A stretch of DNA of 64,000 bases, from assembly GCF_030272615.1 (NCBI RefSeq), contig NC_081406.1, positions 114,111,783-114,175,782 on the forward strand, read 5' to 3'. The position numbers and the translations under genes were made by a program. Shown here piece after piece: positions 23,709 to 34,850 of this stretch. The DNA comes from Cryptomeria japonica. Lineage: Eukaryota > Streptophyta > Pinopsida > Cupressales > Cupressaceae. The notes beneath the pieces were generated by a model. That model saw nothing but the letters and a program-made list of their open reading frames with translations, ran no database searches and was not told the origin of the DNA. Every line of letters begins with the position of its first letter. The first letter of the stretch is position 1.

Positions 23709-25250
23709 ATGTCTACAAATTACTTCAGGAAGGACAATTATAAACTTGATGGAAGCAACTATGGGATATGGAAGATAAGAATGGAGACACATCTGAATTG
23801 CATTGGTAAAGACATTTGGGAAGTTACAAAGAATGGTTATACTGCTGCTATAGCTGGTCAAACTGCTCCAACTACCTTAGCCAAAGATGAAAAAAATGAT
23901 TGCAAAGCAAGAGAAGCACTTTTGAGCGCATTATCAGATCAACAAATCATGAGATTATCAGATAGGTCTACTACTAAAGCTATTTGGGATCATTTGGAAA
24001 CACTAAATGAAGGAGATTCCATAGTCAAGATTGCAAAACTTGAAAGCTTCCAAGTCAGGTATGAAGATCTAAAAATGGAAGAAGATGAAAGGATTTCTGC
24101 TTTTATGGAAAGATTAAATGAAATTGTTTTGGGTATTAAATGTTGTGGAGGAACTCTGAGTGAGGATGAAATTATTTCAAAAATCTTAAGAGGTTTGCCA
24201 CTAGCATATAAAATGAAGGTTATTGCTATAAATGAGTTGAGAACAATGCCTAATACATTAGTAACTAGGGATACATTGATTGGAAAACTTTCAGCCTTTG
24301 AAATTGAGGAATTTGGTCCGGTTGCTACTATAAAGATAGATTTGGCCTTTAAAGCATCAACATCATCTGCTCCATCATTTGACAAATCACACTGGAGAGC
24401 CTTTTATGCAAGAGAACTTGAAGAAACCAGGAAGGAGAATGAAGAGCTTGAAGAACTTGAAGCACTATTTGCAAGGAAAATGCCAAAAGGTCCAATTGGA
24501 AGTAAGTATGAAGATAAAGCACCATTTAAATGTTTTAACTGCAATAAGATTGGTCATATGGCTTCAAAATGCCCTTATAGACATGCTAGACTAAGAGAAG
24601 AAGCTAGAAGAACATACAAGCCTAATCCTGAATATCAAAGATACAGATTTAAGAAGAACAAAGACAAATCTTGTTACATTGTTGATGAAGGTGTGACTGA
24701 TGATTCTGATGAGGATCTAGCAGACAATGGATGGGTTTTTGTTGCTATAACAAAAGATCAACCGACACCTACTACTCAACTGGTAGAACAAGCCCTAGCA
24801 GCTAAAGTTGAAACAAAGGATGAATGGACCATTGACTCTGGATGCTCACATCACATGACTGGAGACAAAGGTAAATTCTTGAACTTTCAAGAATACAATG
24901 GAGGTTTAGTAAGATTTGGAGATGACAAAGCCTATTCAATCAAAGGTAAGGGTTCAATATCTCTTGATGGCAAGCATAAAACTGACAATGTCTACTATGT
25001 TGAAGGATTAAAGCATAATATTTTAAGTGTTGGCCAATTAGTTGAGAAGGGATCTCAGTTACAATTTAAAAATGGAAAATGCAAAATCATGAATAGAACT
25101 GGTTTGGAAATTGCAACCGCTAATCAGACTAGAGGCAATATCCTTCATTTGAATAATAGTGAAAAGGCATGCTTAATTGCACATATAGATGAAAGTTGGT
25201 TATGGCATAAGAGACTACGTCATGTAAACTTTGATTGCATGATAAAAATC
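23709..25250 (+). pseudogene. Element E gag, protease and start of integrase
   Basis: An open frame of 514 codons starts with ATG at 23709 (MSTNYFRKDNYKLDGSNYG). Gag occupies roughly codons 1-260. The zinc knuckle CFNCNKIGHMASKC (about 24532) is intact, unlike in C, G and H. The protease site is TIDSGCSHHMTGD (about 24829), with the catalytic DSG present. The frame then enters the integrase zinc domain (LWHKRLRHVNFD, about 25200) and is cut by F after AAATC (25246-25250). The coding part before F has no stop, so it is the best-preserved gag-protease in the window. The protein would package RNA and mature the polyprotein. Confidence 0.9.
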
Positions 25251-25568
25251 TGTTAGAGTAAAGTAATTAATTAACTTTGCTCTCCTCTTAAGATTTCTCT
25301 TTATGCATACATTAGTCATTTAATAATTAATATTTAATTATTAAATACTCACACCTTAGGGTTAGGTTTTCCTTTTGGTGTTGATCTCCTTTATAAGGAT
25401 TGATCTCTTGTATTATTTATATTCTTGATTCATTTTTCTCTGATAATACATCTTTTCTCCTTGTCAGAGCCAAAACCCTTGTATTCGTTCTCTCTCTTTC
25501 TCTGTGACAGGTTTCTTGCATGCAGGTTTCTTTTGGGTTTTGTGGATTTGTATTTCTCAAATCCTACA
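25251..25568 (+). repeat. Element F 5' LTR
   Basis: 318 bp, TGTTAGAGTAAAG to AAATCCTACA. It contains the AT-rich palindrome AATAATTAATATTTAATTATT (about 25321-25341) and a likely TATA element TTTATAAGG (about 25391). Differences from the 3' LTR: A/G, T/C, C/T, C/T, T/C, C/T. Confidence 0.95.
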
Positions 25569-26766
25569 TGGTATCAGAGCCAGATCTGCTGCAGCTTGTT
25601 CAGAATTTTGAAAGATTTTGAGATCCAGGTTTTGGTTGCATCAGATCTGTGTTTGTCTTCTGTTTTTTATTTTGGAATAGGGGGTATTTTTTTTCGGTGC
25701 ACTTTGAGCCCAAACGGACCTCACCATTGAGCTCGTAGCGCCCAAAAACCCCTATTTCCATATAAAATTCGTCCGATTTGGACACAATTGCACCAGGAGG
25801 CAAATTTTTTTTGGCCCCAAGGCCGTACGGCCCTAGGGCACGAAAACCGAGGCGGATTTTCAAAAAAAAATCAAAAAAAAAAAAAAAAATCGCCGGTTTT
25901 GGTTTTCTGGCAGGCGCAGCCAGTGTTACAGCCAGCGCCGCCAGCGCCCAGCCCGGCGGCCACCGCTCAGCCACCGCAGCCGGCGGTAACCTCCGCGCCG
26001 TCGCCCAGCGCAGACCGCCGCCCGCCCGCCGCTCAGGCGCCGCCTGCGCGCCGCCTGCGCGCCGCTAGCCGCCGCGCGCCGCCCGCGCGCCACCCGCCGC
26101 CACTGCGTCGCCTTTGCACCGCCGCCGCCGCCGCCACCAAACAGTGCTAGCCCCTGGTCGCCTAGCGGACCAGGGGCTTCTTTTTTTTAGCCCTTGAGGG
26201 CTGAAAGGGCCTATCAGGGCCTTTTGAAGCTGTTTTTACAAAATCGGGCATAACTTGGGCGTCCGATCTCCGTTTTTTAAAAACGAATAGGCGTTGGAAA
26301 GCTGGTTCCGAGCCCGATCTAAAAGATGCAGATCTTTTTTTCTGATTTTTCCGTTTTGTAGTGTTTTTTGCCAATCGAAGTCAGAACAAGTTTTTTGCAC
26401 TCCAGGAGCCATATCTTTTGCATACGGACTCCGTTTTTCGAAAGCGAATAGGCGTCGAAAAGGTGGTTCTGTGCTCTTTTCAGATCTACAGTCTATTTCA
26501 TCAGAAAAATCTTCAGGTGCTCCAAATTTTGTCTCAACCCGTTATTGCTTTCTATCATTTTCTGGCTTTCAGTTTGTACTGGGGATTAGTTTTTTGCATT
26601 GTGGGGGGGTGTTTTCTCTTGCTTTCTGTTATTTACATCAGAAAACTAGAATTTACAAACATCAATACAAAAAAAATTCAAACCCCCTTCTGCATCTTCT
26701 GTCTAGTTCTGAAAGACCACTTAATAATAATTAAAAATTCAGAGCAGTTGAGGCACAGTTTACAGG
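25569..26766 (+). other. Element F primer site and long GC-rich leader
   Basis: The primer site TGGTATCAGAGCC is at 25569-25581. The untranslated leader is about 1.2 kb long. Positions about 25905-26150 are very GC- and CpG-rich (many GCCGCC, CGCGCC words), in sharp contrast with the AT-rich neighbourhood. A run of about 17 A lies near 25872. Open frames here (such as 25788-26150) are low-complexity Pro/Ala/Arg products of the GC repeats and are not credible genes. Confidence 0.7.
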
Positions 26767-26943
26767 ATGGCAGACAGACCTATTGAATCTCTCACACCGC
26801 ATAATTACCACACTTGGAAGGGTCGCATGATGACTCTTCTCCAGTCAAAAGGGTTATGGTCCTGTTTGGATGAGGTTCAGCCTCAGTTGACACGTCCTTT
26901 TGAGCCTTCCTTCATGTTCCTTCATGTTTTCTTTTCAGCATGA
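26767..26943 (+). pseudogene. Element F gag, truncated to its first ~46 codons
   Basis: ATG at 26767 opens MADRPIESLTPHNYHTWKGR, a typical copia gag N-terminus with the Trp-centred motif. After about codon 46 the frame runs into sequence otherwise found after pol (from 26905) and stops at TGA 26941-26943. Capsid, zinc knuckle and protease are absent, so this copy makes no working gag. The junction lies in a CTTCCTTC repeat. Confidence 0.85.
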
Positions 26944-27302
26944 TTCTTTATCTCTTTTTGGAGAGGAGTTTTTTCCCACTAGGTTTTCTCCTTTACTCCG
27001 CTTTATAGAGATTTTCTTGTATTCGGGTACCTCATCAGGCCTTGTTGTCGGGACCCTCTTTTGCATTGTAGTTCCTTTGCTTTCTTCTGCATTGTTTGTA
27101 GCTGCATTGTAGCTCATCTTAAGGGGGGGTGTTAGAGTAAAGTAATTAATTAACTTTGCTCTCCTCTTAAGATTTCTCTTTATGCATACATTAGTCATTT
27201 AATAATTAATATTTAATTATTAAATGCTCACACCTTAGGGTTAGGTTTTCCTTTTGGTGTTGATCTCCTTTATAAGGATTGATCTCTTGTATTATTCATA
27301 TT
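26905..27302 (+). repeat. Internal copy of F's 3' end plus partial LTR
   Basis: Nearly identical, base for base, to 29372-29769. It comprises the post-pol segment, the purine tract TTAAGGGGGGG and the first 173 bp of the LTR (27130-27302), then joins directly to pol. It carries the bases of the 3' LTR, not the 5' LTR, at both sites where they differ in this span (ATGCTC near 27223 and ATTCATA near 27294). Confidence 0.9.
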
Positions 27303-29365
27303 ATATTCAGAACCGGATGCCCCATAAGGCATTACGACATATGACTCCTGAGGAGGCTTGGACCCATGTCAAGCCTGATGTTTCTACATTCCGAGTTTTT
27401 GGTAGTGAGGCTTGGGCATTTATTCCTGATGCTCAGCGGATAGCCATGGAGAGGAAGAGCCGACCACTCATATTTGTTGGCTACTGTGAGGATGTTAAGG
27501 CATACAGGTTGTTTGATCCTGATTCCAGAGAGGTCTTGTTTCGGCAGGATGTCCAGTTTGATGAGTGCTATCCTCAGATGGATTCTCCATCACCAGCTTC
27601 TCCCTCATTGCCTACTCCTTCCTCTTCATCTCTTGAGGATTACTTATCTCTTGAGGATGATGTAGATCGTGATCCACCATCTCCACCACCACCAGTTGCT
27701 CCGTCTTTGCCGAAGTGGGCCCGTGATACTGTTGATGCAGCTGGTTCTTTGGCAGGTGATCCTTCAGATACTCGTCGCACTCGTGCTCAGACATCTGGTT
27801 CTAGTCTTTTGAGTCATACCCTTTCAGATGATCCTCAAAAGTTTTCAGAGGCGACAGGACACCCAGAGTGGGATAGGGCCATGGATGAGGAGTATTCTTC
27901 TTTGATGAAGAATCATACTTGGGATCTTTGTCCTCTTCCTAAGGGAAGAAAGTTGGTTCGGTGCAAGTGGGTGTATCGTACCAAGTATGCTGTAGATGGT
28001 TCTATTGATAAGTATAAGGCCCGTCTTGTTGTGAAGGGGTTTTCTCAGATAGAGGGTATTGACTACTCTGAGACCTTTGCTCCTGTCGCCAAGATGAATT
28101 CTATACGCCTGGTACTTTCACTTGCAGCTTCACAGGGATGGACAGTGTTTCAGATGGATGTGAAGAGTGCCTTCTTGCATGGAGACCTACATGAGGAGAT
28201 CTATATGGAGCAACCTCAGGGTTTTGTGCAGGACACTTCTTTGGTTTGCAGACTTCGACGTTCATTGTATGGTCTCAAACAAGCCCCCAGGGCTTGGTAT
28301 GAGAAGATGGACTCCTTCTTGCTTTCCTCGCACTTCACACGCTGTCATTCCGATCACACAGTCTATATTCAGCGTCAGGAGGGTGATCTTTTGATTCTAG
28401 TGCTATATGTAGATGATCTCATCATTACAGGTAGCTCATCCTCCATGATTCAGAGTGTTCAGAGAGCTTTGATGGAGCAGTTTGAGATGAGAGATCTTGG
28501 TCTCTTGCACTTCTTTCTGGGTCTACAGGTTATTCAGTCTTCGGATGGGATTTCCATTTTTCAGGAGAAGTATGCTCTTGATATGCTTCAGCGATTTGGC
28601 ATGCTTGATTGCAAGTCTGCCCCCACTCCATTTCAGTCAGGTGTTGTTTTGTCTTCCACTTGCTCTACTCCTTCAGTAGACCCCACTTTATATAGGCAGT
28701 TGGTTGGCAGTCTGTTGTACCTGACACATTCTCGTCCTGATCTTTCCTTTGCGGTTGGCCTTGTCTCTCGGTTCTCCCATGATCCTCATGAGAGCCATTG
28801 GCAAGCAGCCAAACGTATTTTGAGATATATTTGGGGCACCACACATTATGGCATTCACTACTCTTCAGGATCCCCTCACATCATTGGCTTCACTGACTCC
28901 GATTGGGCTGGTGATGTCAATGATCGGAAGTCTACTTCTGGCTTCGTTTTTTGCCTTGGTTCTGGTCCTATCACATGGTCTTGCAAGAAGCAATCTGCTA
29001 TTGCATTATCATCTACTGAGGCTGAGTACCGTGCAGCAGTGTTAGCCAGTCAGGAGGTTTTATGGCTTCGGCAATCGATGACAGAGTTTGGGTTTCCTCC
29101 AGATTGTCCCACTATTCTTTGGTGTGACAACCAGAGTGCCATTCACATTTCTCGCAACCCAGTGGAGCATCAGCGGACAAAGCATATTGAAATCCACATG
29201 CACTTCATCAGACAGTTGATTCAGGATGGTTCTCTCATCTTGGAGTATATTCCTACAGAGGAGCAGGTTGCAGACATCTTCACTAAACCTTTGGCATCTC
29301 CGCGCTATCTTCAGTTGCGCTCAATGCTTGGGGTGAAGGAAGTTGTCCTTGGGGGGTCTCAGTGA
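27303..29365 (+). CDS. Element F pol fragment: integrase C-terminus, RT, RNase H
   Basis: An uninterrupted frame ends with TGA at 29363-29365; the first ATG is at 27317 (MPHKALRHMTPEEAW). It begins in the C-terminal part of copia integrase. It continues through a Ser/Pro linker (about 27580-27730) into RT, with WDRAMDEEYSSL (about 27870), VFQMDVKSAFLHGDLHEE (about 28150), [15 protein letters not shown] (about 28267) and the catalytic YVDDLIITG (about 28406). RNase H has DSDWAGDVNDRKST (about 28900), ALSSTEAEYRAA (about 29003) and the terminal ADIFTKPL. Reverse transcriptase copies the RNA and RNase H removes it. All visible catalytic motifs are intact, but the integrase core, protease and gag are missing. 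The upstream LTR fragment replaces the natural gag-pol start, so translation is doubtful. Confidence 0.85.
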
Positions 29366-29596
29366 GGCCTTCCTTCCTTCATGTTCCTTCATGTTTTCTC
29401 TTCAGCATGATTCTTTATCTCTTTTTGGAGAGGAGTTTTTTCCCACTGGGTTTTCTCCTTTACTCCGCTTTATAGAGATTTTCTTGTATTCGGGTACCTC
29501 ATCAGGCCTTGTTGCCGGGACCCTCTTTTGCATTGTAGTTCCTTTGCTTTCTTCTGCATTGTTTGTAGCTGCATTGTAGCTCATCTTAAGGGGGGG
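29366..29596 (+). other. Element F post-pol region and purine tract
   Basis: A 3' non-coding segment matching 26899-27129. It ends with CTTAAGGGGGG, the purine tract abutting the 3' LTR at 29597. Confidence 0.8.
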
Positions 29597-29914
29597 TGTT
29601 AGAGTAAAGTAATTAATTAACTTTGCTCTCCTCTTAAGATTTCTCTTTATGCATACATTAGTCATTTAATAATTAATATTTAATTATTAAATGCTCACAC
29701 CTTAGGGTTAGGTTTTCCTTTTGGTGTTGATCTCCTTTATAAGGATTGATCTCTTGTATTATTCATATTCTTGATTCATTTTTCTCTGATAATACATCTT
29801 TTCTCTTTGTCAGAGCCAAAACCCTTGTATTCGTTCTCTCTCTTTCTTTGTGACAGGTTTCTTGCATGCAGGTTTCTTTTGGGTTCTGTGGATTTGTATT
29901 TCTCAAATCTTACA
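29597..29914 (+). repeat. Element F 3' LTR
   Basis: 318 bp, TGTTAGAG to AAATCTTACA, followed by the AAATC target copy at 29915-29919. Confidence 0.95.
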
Positions 29915-29919
29915 AAATC

Positions 29920-32526
29920 AGTACTTCTAAGGCAATTAGAGATCTACCTAAAATTGTGAAACCTCAGAATACAATTTGTAAGGAATGTCAATTTGGAAAA
30001 CAAGTTAGAGCTAGTTTGAAAAGTATTCCAGAAAAATCCAATAATGCTCTTGATTTAATTCAAACTAATTTATGTGGTCCAGGTAGAACTAAAAGCTTAC
30101 AAGGTGATGGATATTTCATGCTAATTATTGATGATTATTCTAGAATGTGTTGGGTTACTTTTCTCAGAGAGAAATCAGAAGCACTTGGGAAGTTCAAACT
30201 GTTCAAAGCAATGGTTGACAATGAAACCAGTAAGAAAATCAAATGTTTAAGATCAGATCAAGGAGGAGAATTCACATCTAAGGACTTTAATACATTCTAT
30301 GAAGTGAATGGAATCAGAAGACAGTTATCAGTACCTCGAACACCACAGCAGAATGGAGTTGTTGAAAGGAAAAACAAAACTATCTTGGATGCAACAAGAA
30401 GTATGTTATCAAAAGCAAATCTACCACATGTGTATTGGAGAGAGGTAGTTAGCATTGCTGTCTATACATTCAACAAAGTTTAGATCAAATCTGAAATGGG
30501 TAAGACCCCTCATGAACTATGGTTCGGTAATACTCCTACTCTTAAGTATTTCAGAATTTTTGGAAGTAAATGTTATATTAGAAGAGATGAGTATATTGGC
30601 AAATTTGATCCTAGAAGTGATGAAGGAATATTTCTTGGTTATTCATCTAAGATCAAGGCATATAGATGTTTTAATAAGAGATTACAGAAAATTGTTGAGA
30701 GTACAAATGTAAAGATTGATGAACAATTCAAAGGAACTTCAAGATATATAGACTCTGAACCAGAAACAAAAATTATGACAAATGAACCTACAATAAATTC
30801 ACTGGTACATAATGATGATCCAGTTACTCTGGTATCATCAGAGGATTCCACATTAATTGAAGAACAACAACAGACTAAGACACCCCGATATGTAAGACTG
30901 AATCATTCTGAAGATCAAATAATTGGAAGCAAATTTAAAGGAGTTATGACAAGAGGAAGATTGGCAAATGCAGAGGTATGTCTTATTTCTCAAATTGAAC
31001 CATTAACTATCAATTAGGCATGTGAAGATAAAATTTGGATTAAAGCTATGGAAGAAGAATTATGACAAATTGAGAAAAATAATACTTGGATATTAGTTCC
31101 CCAACCTAAAGATAAAAATGTAATTGGAACCAAATGGGTATTTAGAAACAAACTTAATGAAGATGGTAAGGTTGTTAGAAATAAAGCAAGACTAGTGTGT
31201 AAGGGATATTCTCAGAAAGAAGTAGTTGATTATAATGAAACCTTTGCACTAGTAGCCAGAATTGAGGCAGTCAGATTATTCTTGGCTTTTGCAGCTCACA
31301 AGGATTACAAAGTTTATAAATGGATATTAAATGTGCATTTTTGAATGGAGATCTTGAAGAAGAACTGTAAATTGAACAACCTGATGGATTTTCTTTAATA
31401 GATGACAATGATATGGTTTGCAGGTTAAGAAAAGCTTTGTATGGATTGAAACAAGCCCCAAGAGCTTGGTATGCAAGGTTGGATAAGTATCTTTTGAAGA
31501 TTGGTTTTACTAAAGGAAATGCAGATAGCAATTTATATTACAAAATAACTAATGATGACATCTTGATTATTGAAGTATTTGTTGATGATATAATCTTTGG
31601 AGGAGAAGATGGATTATGTAAGGAATTTTCTCTTAAAATGTAGCAAGAATTTGAAATGTCTATGATTGGAGAAATAAAATTCTTTTTAGGATTACAGATT
31701 TCATAGACTGATAAAGGTATATTTTTTAGTCAATCTAAGTACTTGAGAGAATTGCTAAAGAAATTTGGGATGGAGAACTCTAAACTAGTAAGCACACCTA
31801 TGACTACAAATGACAAATTATCTCAAAGGCATCTATACTCGTTAATCCAACTAGATACAAATCTATGATAGGAGGTTTACTTTATTTAACACAAACCAGG
31901 CCTGATATTATGAATGCAGTATGTATTGTTTCTAGATTTCAAAGTAATCCTAGGGAAAATCATGAATCAATAGTGAAAAGGATTTTCTGGTACTTACAAG
32001 GCACAACAAATCTTGGATTATGGTATCCTAGAGATGAAAAATTTGACTTATGTGCATACAGAGATGCAAATTGGGTAGGAGATGTAGATGATAGAAAGAG
32101 CACCTTTGGAGGAGCATTCTTTCTTGGAAAGAGATTAGTTTCTTGGTTGAGTAAGAAACATGATTGTACATCTTTATCAATAGCAGAATTAGAATATGTT
32201 GCAGCAGCAACTAACTGTACACAGGTATTATGGCTTAAGAAAATGTTGAAAGACATAAAGGTAAAATGCAAGGAACCCATTACTATATATTGTGATAACA
32301 CTGCAGCAATTGATATATCTAAGAATTCGGTATTACATTCTAAAACTAAACATGTTTCTATCAAACTGAATTTTCTAAAGGAAAAAGTAAAAGAAAAGGA
32401 GATAAAACTGGTTTATGTGAATACTAAAGAACAACTTGTAGATATTTTCACAAAACCTTTGCCTAAGGAGACTTTTTAATATCTTAGAGATCAGCTTGGA
32501 GTCATACCACCACTGGTAGAGACTTA
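29920..32526 (+). pseudogene. Element E integrase, RT and RNase H after F
   Basis: Continues E's frame: joining 25250 to 29920 keeps phase. Integrase shows CKECQFGKQ (about 29980), LDLIQTNLCGP (about 30049), with Asn in place of the usual Asp, and TPQQNGVVERK (about 30340). RT has [12 protein letters not shown] (about 31437) and FVDDIIFGG (about 31579). RNase H has DANWVGDVDDRKST (about 32064), SIAELEY (about 32176) and ends at TAG 32524-32526. Lesions: stops at 30481, 31015, 31063, 31640, 31703 and 32477; a one-base loss near 31319 (KVYQMD motif broken); a short deletion near 31829. The integrase and RT could once have completed the replication cycle; this copy cannot. Confidence 0.88.
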
Positions 32527-32604
32527 GATAGTTGATGATTGTCATCAGCCGGCAAAATTAAAAAGACAAATCTTTATTCTGGTATTTGATGAGGAAGCTA
32601 CTTC

Positions 32605-32860
32605 TCAGGGGGAGTAGTTGGTATTTTGTATGGACTTGAATTTTGTAGCTTTGGTATTTGATGTCAAAGGGGGAGAGATATCTATGGAAAAACACATTAT
32701 CTTTTAAGGAGATTTGGTATTGAATATAAATCTTTGGATAAACACATGTTGCTCCTAGGGGGAGAAATGGAGATTGTTGGTTTTTGGTATTTGGTATTTT
32801 TGTTTTGGCACTTTGATGGTTTTCCCATCTTGTGTTGCCATCAATGCCAAAGGGGGAGAT
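32605..32860 (+). other. Element E iterated polypurine tracts
   Basis: CTCAGGGGGAGTAG (about 32605), TCAAAGGGGGAGAG (about 32664), CCTAGGGGGAGAAA (about 32754) and GCCAAAGGGGGAGAT ending at 32860. The last adjoins the 3' LTR. Confidence 0.8.
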
Positions 32861-33906
32861 TGTTGGTATTTTGGTATGGTTTTGTCATTGATGTCAACAC
32901 CTACTTTGGAGATCCAACAACATTCACCAGCAAACAAGTAAACTGTGCAACAGTTACTGGTATATGGTTCATCGATAGGATATAATATTCATCGGTATCT
33001 AGAATAATATGGAAGACACTTGGTAATGTTGAAGACATCATGTGGACACTTTGTTTTGAAGAATTAATCATTGGTATATTCATATTTGCATATTTTCTTT
33101 TATCGGCAAATAGGACTAGGTTATCTAGGGTTACACCGGTAGGTTTATCTTTTCTAGATCAGCATGGCATGCTATGGAGATGATTTATTATTGATGTAAA
33201 TGCATTAAGCCAACATGTTTAATTGGTTATTGCATCAGATATTATATTGTTTGTAAAATGATTTTATTGTAATATCTTGTAGAGCCGACCTACTAAAATT
33301 GGTCTTAGGGTATGGTATAAATGTAAGATCTTATTTGTAAGATCAAGTGTGGAATGCGAAAAAGAATTATGTGAAGGTATATGCGAGATTAAGCAGAGGT
33401 ATATACGAAGACATCATTTGAAGGTGTAGCTAGGTGTTTGTATAAGCATATCAGCATTACACCGGTACTGAATCCAGCATATGAAGATGTTATTCTATGC
33501 AGTACATTCTTATTGGATTTAACCATCTAACTGTAGTCAGTGTGACTCCCATTTTGTGATTGAGCACTGAGCTCTAGGCTATTGGCCTTTCTGCATGTGT
33601 AGACCCCATTTATGTATACTTACTATCTGCAGTAGTATCATCTGATTGTGGGTAAGGTTTCCCACCATGGTTTTTCCCCTTACAGGGTTTCCACATACAA
33701 ATATTGGTGTTATGTGTTATGGATGACTTTATGTTTGTGTTTCATGCATTAATCTTTACCAGTATAGCAATTTACTGTTAACACTGTATACTGACATACT
33801 TAACTAGTTTACCGGTATTAAGCATTTAGTTGGTTAATTGGTTTTTGGTTTGAATTTATTAGACAACTGATTCACCCCCCCTCTCAGTTGTCTCTGAGAC
33901 CTAACA
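32861..33906 (+). repeat. Element E 3' LTR
   Basis: 1046 bp, TGTTGGTATTTTGG to GACCTAACA, followed by CTGAA, the right target copy inside D's integrase. Confidence 0.95.
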
Positions 33907-34850
33907 CTGAATACGTTCCTTTTGTGCTTCAGATAGTGTCATATTTAATTGCAAAGTTTTCCTCAAAGTTTTATGCTCAAATTCAATAAGCGTCATTGTT
34001 GCTTTTCCATAAACCATCTCAAAAAGTGTTAAACCAAGTGGTGTTTTCCAAGTTGTTCTGTATGCCCAAATTTCTTCTAAAAGCATATGAAACCAATATT
34101 TTTTATGAACAAATACTATTTTAGTAAGAATAGCCTCAATCTCCCTATTTGTAACCTCTACCTATCCATTATCTTGTGGATGATATGGAGTAGATTTCCT
34201 ATGCCTTATATTGTATTCATTGACCAAAGCTGCAATCAATGTTGAAGTAAATTGTGTGCTCTGGTCTGAGACAATTTCTCTTGGTACTCCATATCTTGTA
34301 AATATCTCTTCATAAAGAAACTCAACTACCTTATTATCTCTTGCATGTGTCATAGCACGAGCTTCCACCCATTTTGTTACATAATCAGTACATACCAAAA
34401 AGTAGGATTTTCCATTAGAAGGTGGATCAATTGGGCCAACAAAATCTAATCCCCATTTATCAAATGGTGCAAGTGATATTTGTGGATATAATGACATCTT
34501 ATCAGATTTAGTAGGTCTTCCCATATGTTGGCATCTATCACATTTTCTTGTATACTGTGTTGCATCCTTGTGTAATATGGGTCAATAGTATCTTGTATTT
34601 AGTACTTTGAGTGTTGTTCTTTTGGCAGCAAAATGTCCTCCACATGGCTCATCATGACATGCATGCAGGATATCATATGTTTCATCTTCCCTTACATATC
34701 TTCTCATGACTTGGTCAGGCCCACTATAAAACAAACATTCAGCAATCCATGAGAAATTGAAACTTTTTTCTACTAACAACCTTCTTTCCTTAGGAGAGAA
34801 ATGAATTGGCATTTTAGTAGCAGCTAAATAGTTGGCAATATCAGCATATC
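33907..34850 (-). pseudogene. Element D integrase, catalytic part
   Basis: Gypsy integrase on the minus strand. The zinc domain shows HACHDEPCGGHF (about 34660) and CDRCQ (about 34540). The catalytic Asp, Asp and Glu appear in GLDFVGPIDPP (about 34450), SDQSTQF (about 34250) and VE after a stop (about 34160). It is one base out of phase with the upstream RT, with a small deletion near 34850 (frame change at the ADIANYLAATKMP segment). Stops lie at about 34580 and 34160. The frame is cut at 33907 by E and resumes at 22598. Integrase would insert the cDNA into the genome. Confidence 0.88.

Larger units (their letters stand above)
25251..29914 (+). mobile_element. Element F: young, internally rearranged copia
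   Basis: 318-bp LTRs at 25251-25568 and 29597-29914 differ at six positions by eye, all transitions (about 98% identical). The target duplication AAATC is exact (25246-25250 and 29915-29919). The primer site is TGGTATCAGAGCC. The interior is chimeric: leader, first codons of gag, then a 398-bp copy of the element's own 3' end including 173 bp of LTR, then an intact RT-RNase H ORF, then the true 3' end. Most of gag, protease and the integrase core are missing. Its LTRs and proteins are unrelated in detail to the Sirevirus-like elements around it. Confidence 0.92.
22604..33906 (+). mobile_element. Element E: Sirevirus-like copia, split by F
   Basis: LTRs at 22604-23652 and 32861-33906, starting TGTTGG and ending CCTAACA. 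Target duplication TTGAA (22599-22603) and CTGAA (33907-33911), one mismatch. Met-tRNA primer site, gag-pol in one frame before decay, and four purine tracts before the 3' LTR. It inserted into the integrase gene of D, on the opposite strand. The solo LTRs at 5641 and 7049 and the truncated copy H belong to the same family. Confidence 0.95.

Noticed and set aside
23990-24385. Minus-strand frame of 131 codons
   Set aside because: Shadow of the element E gag frame, which has recognised motifs.
25778-26150. Overlapping open frames encoding Ala/Pro/Arg-rich proteins
   Set aside because: Products of GC-rich simple repeats in the untranslated leader of element F; several frames are open at once and none has a motif.
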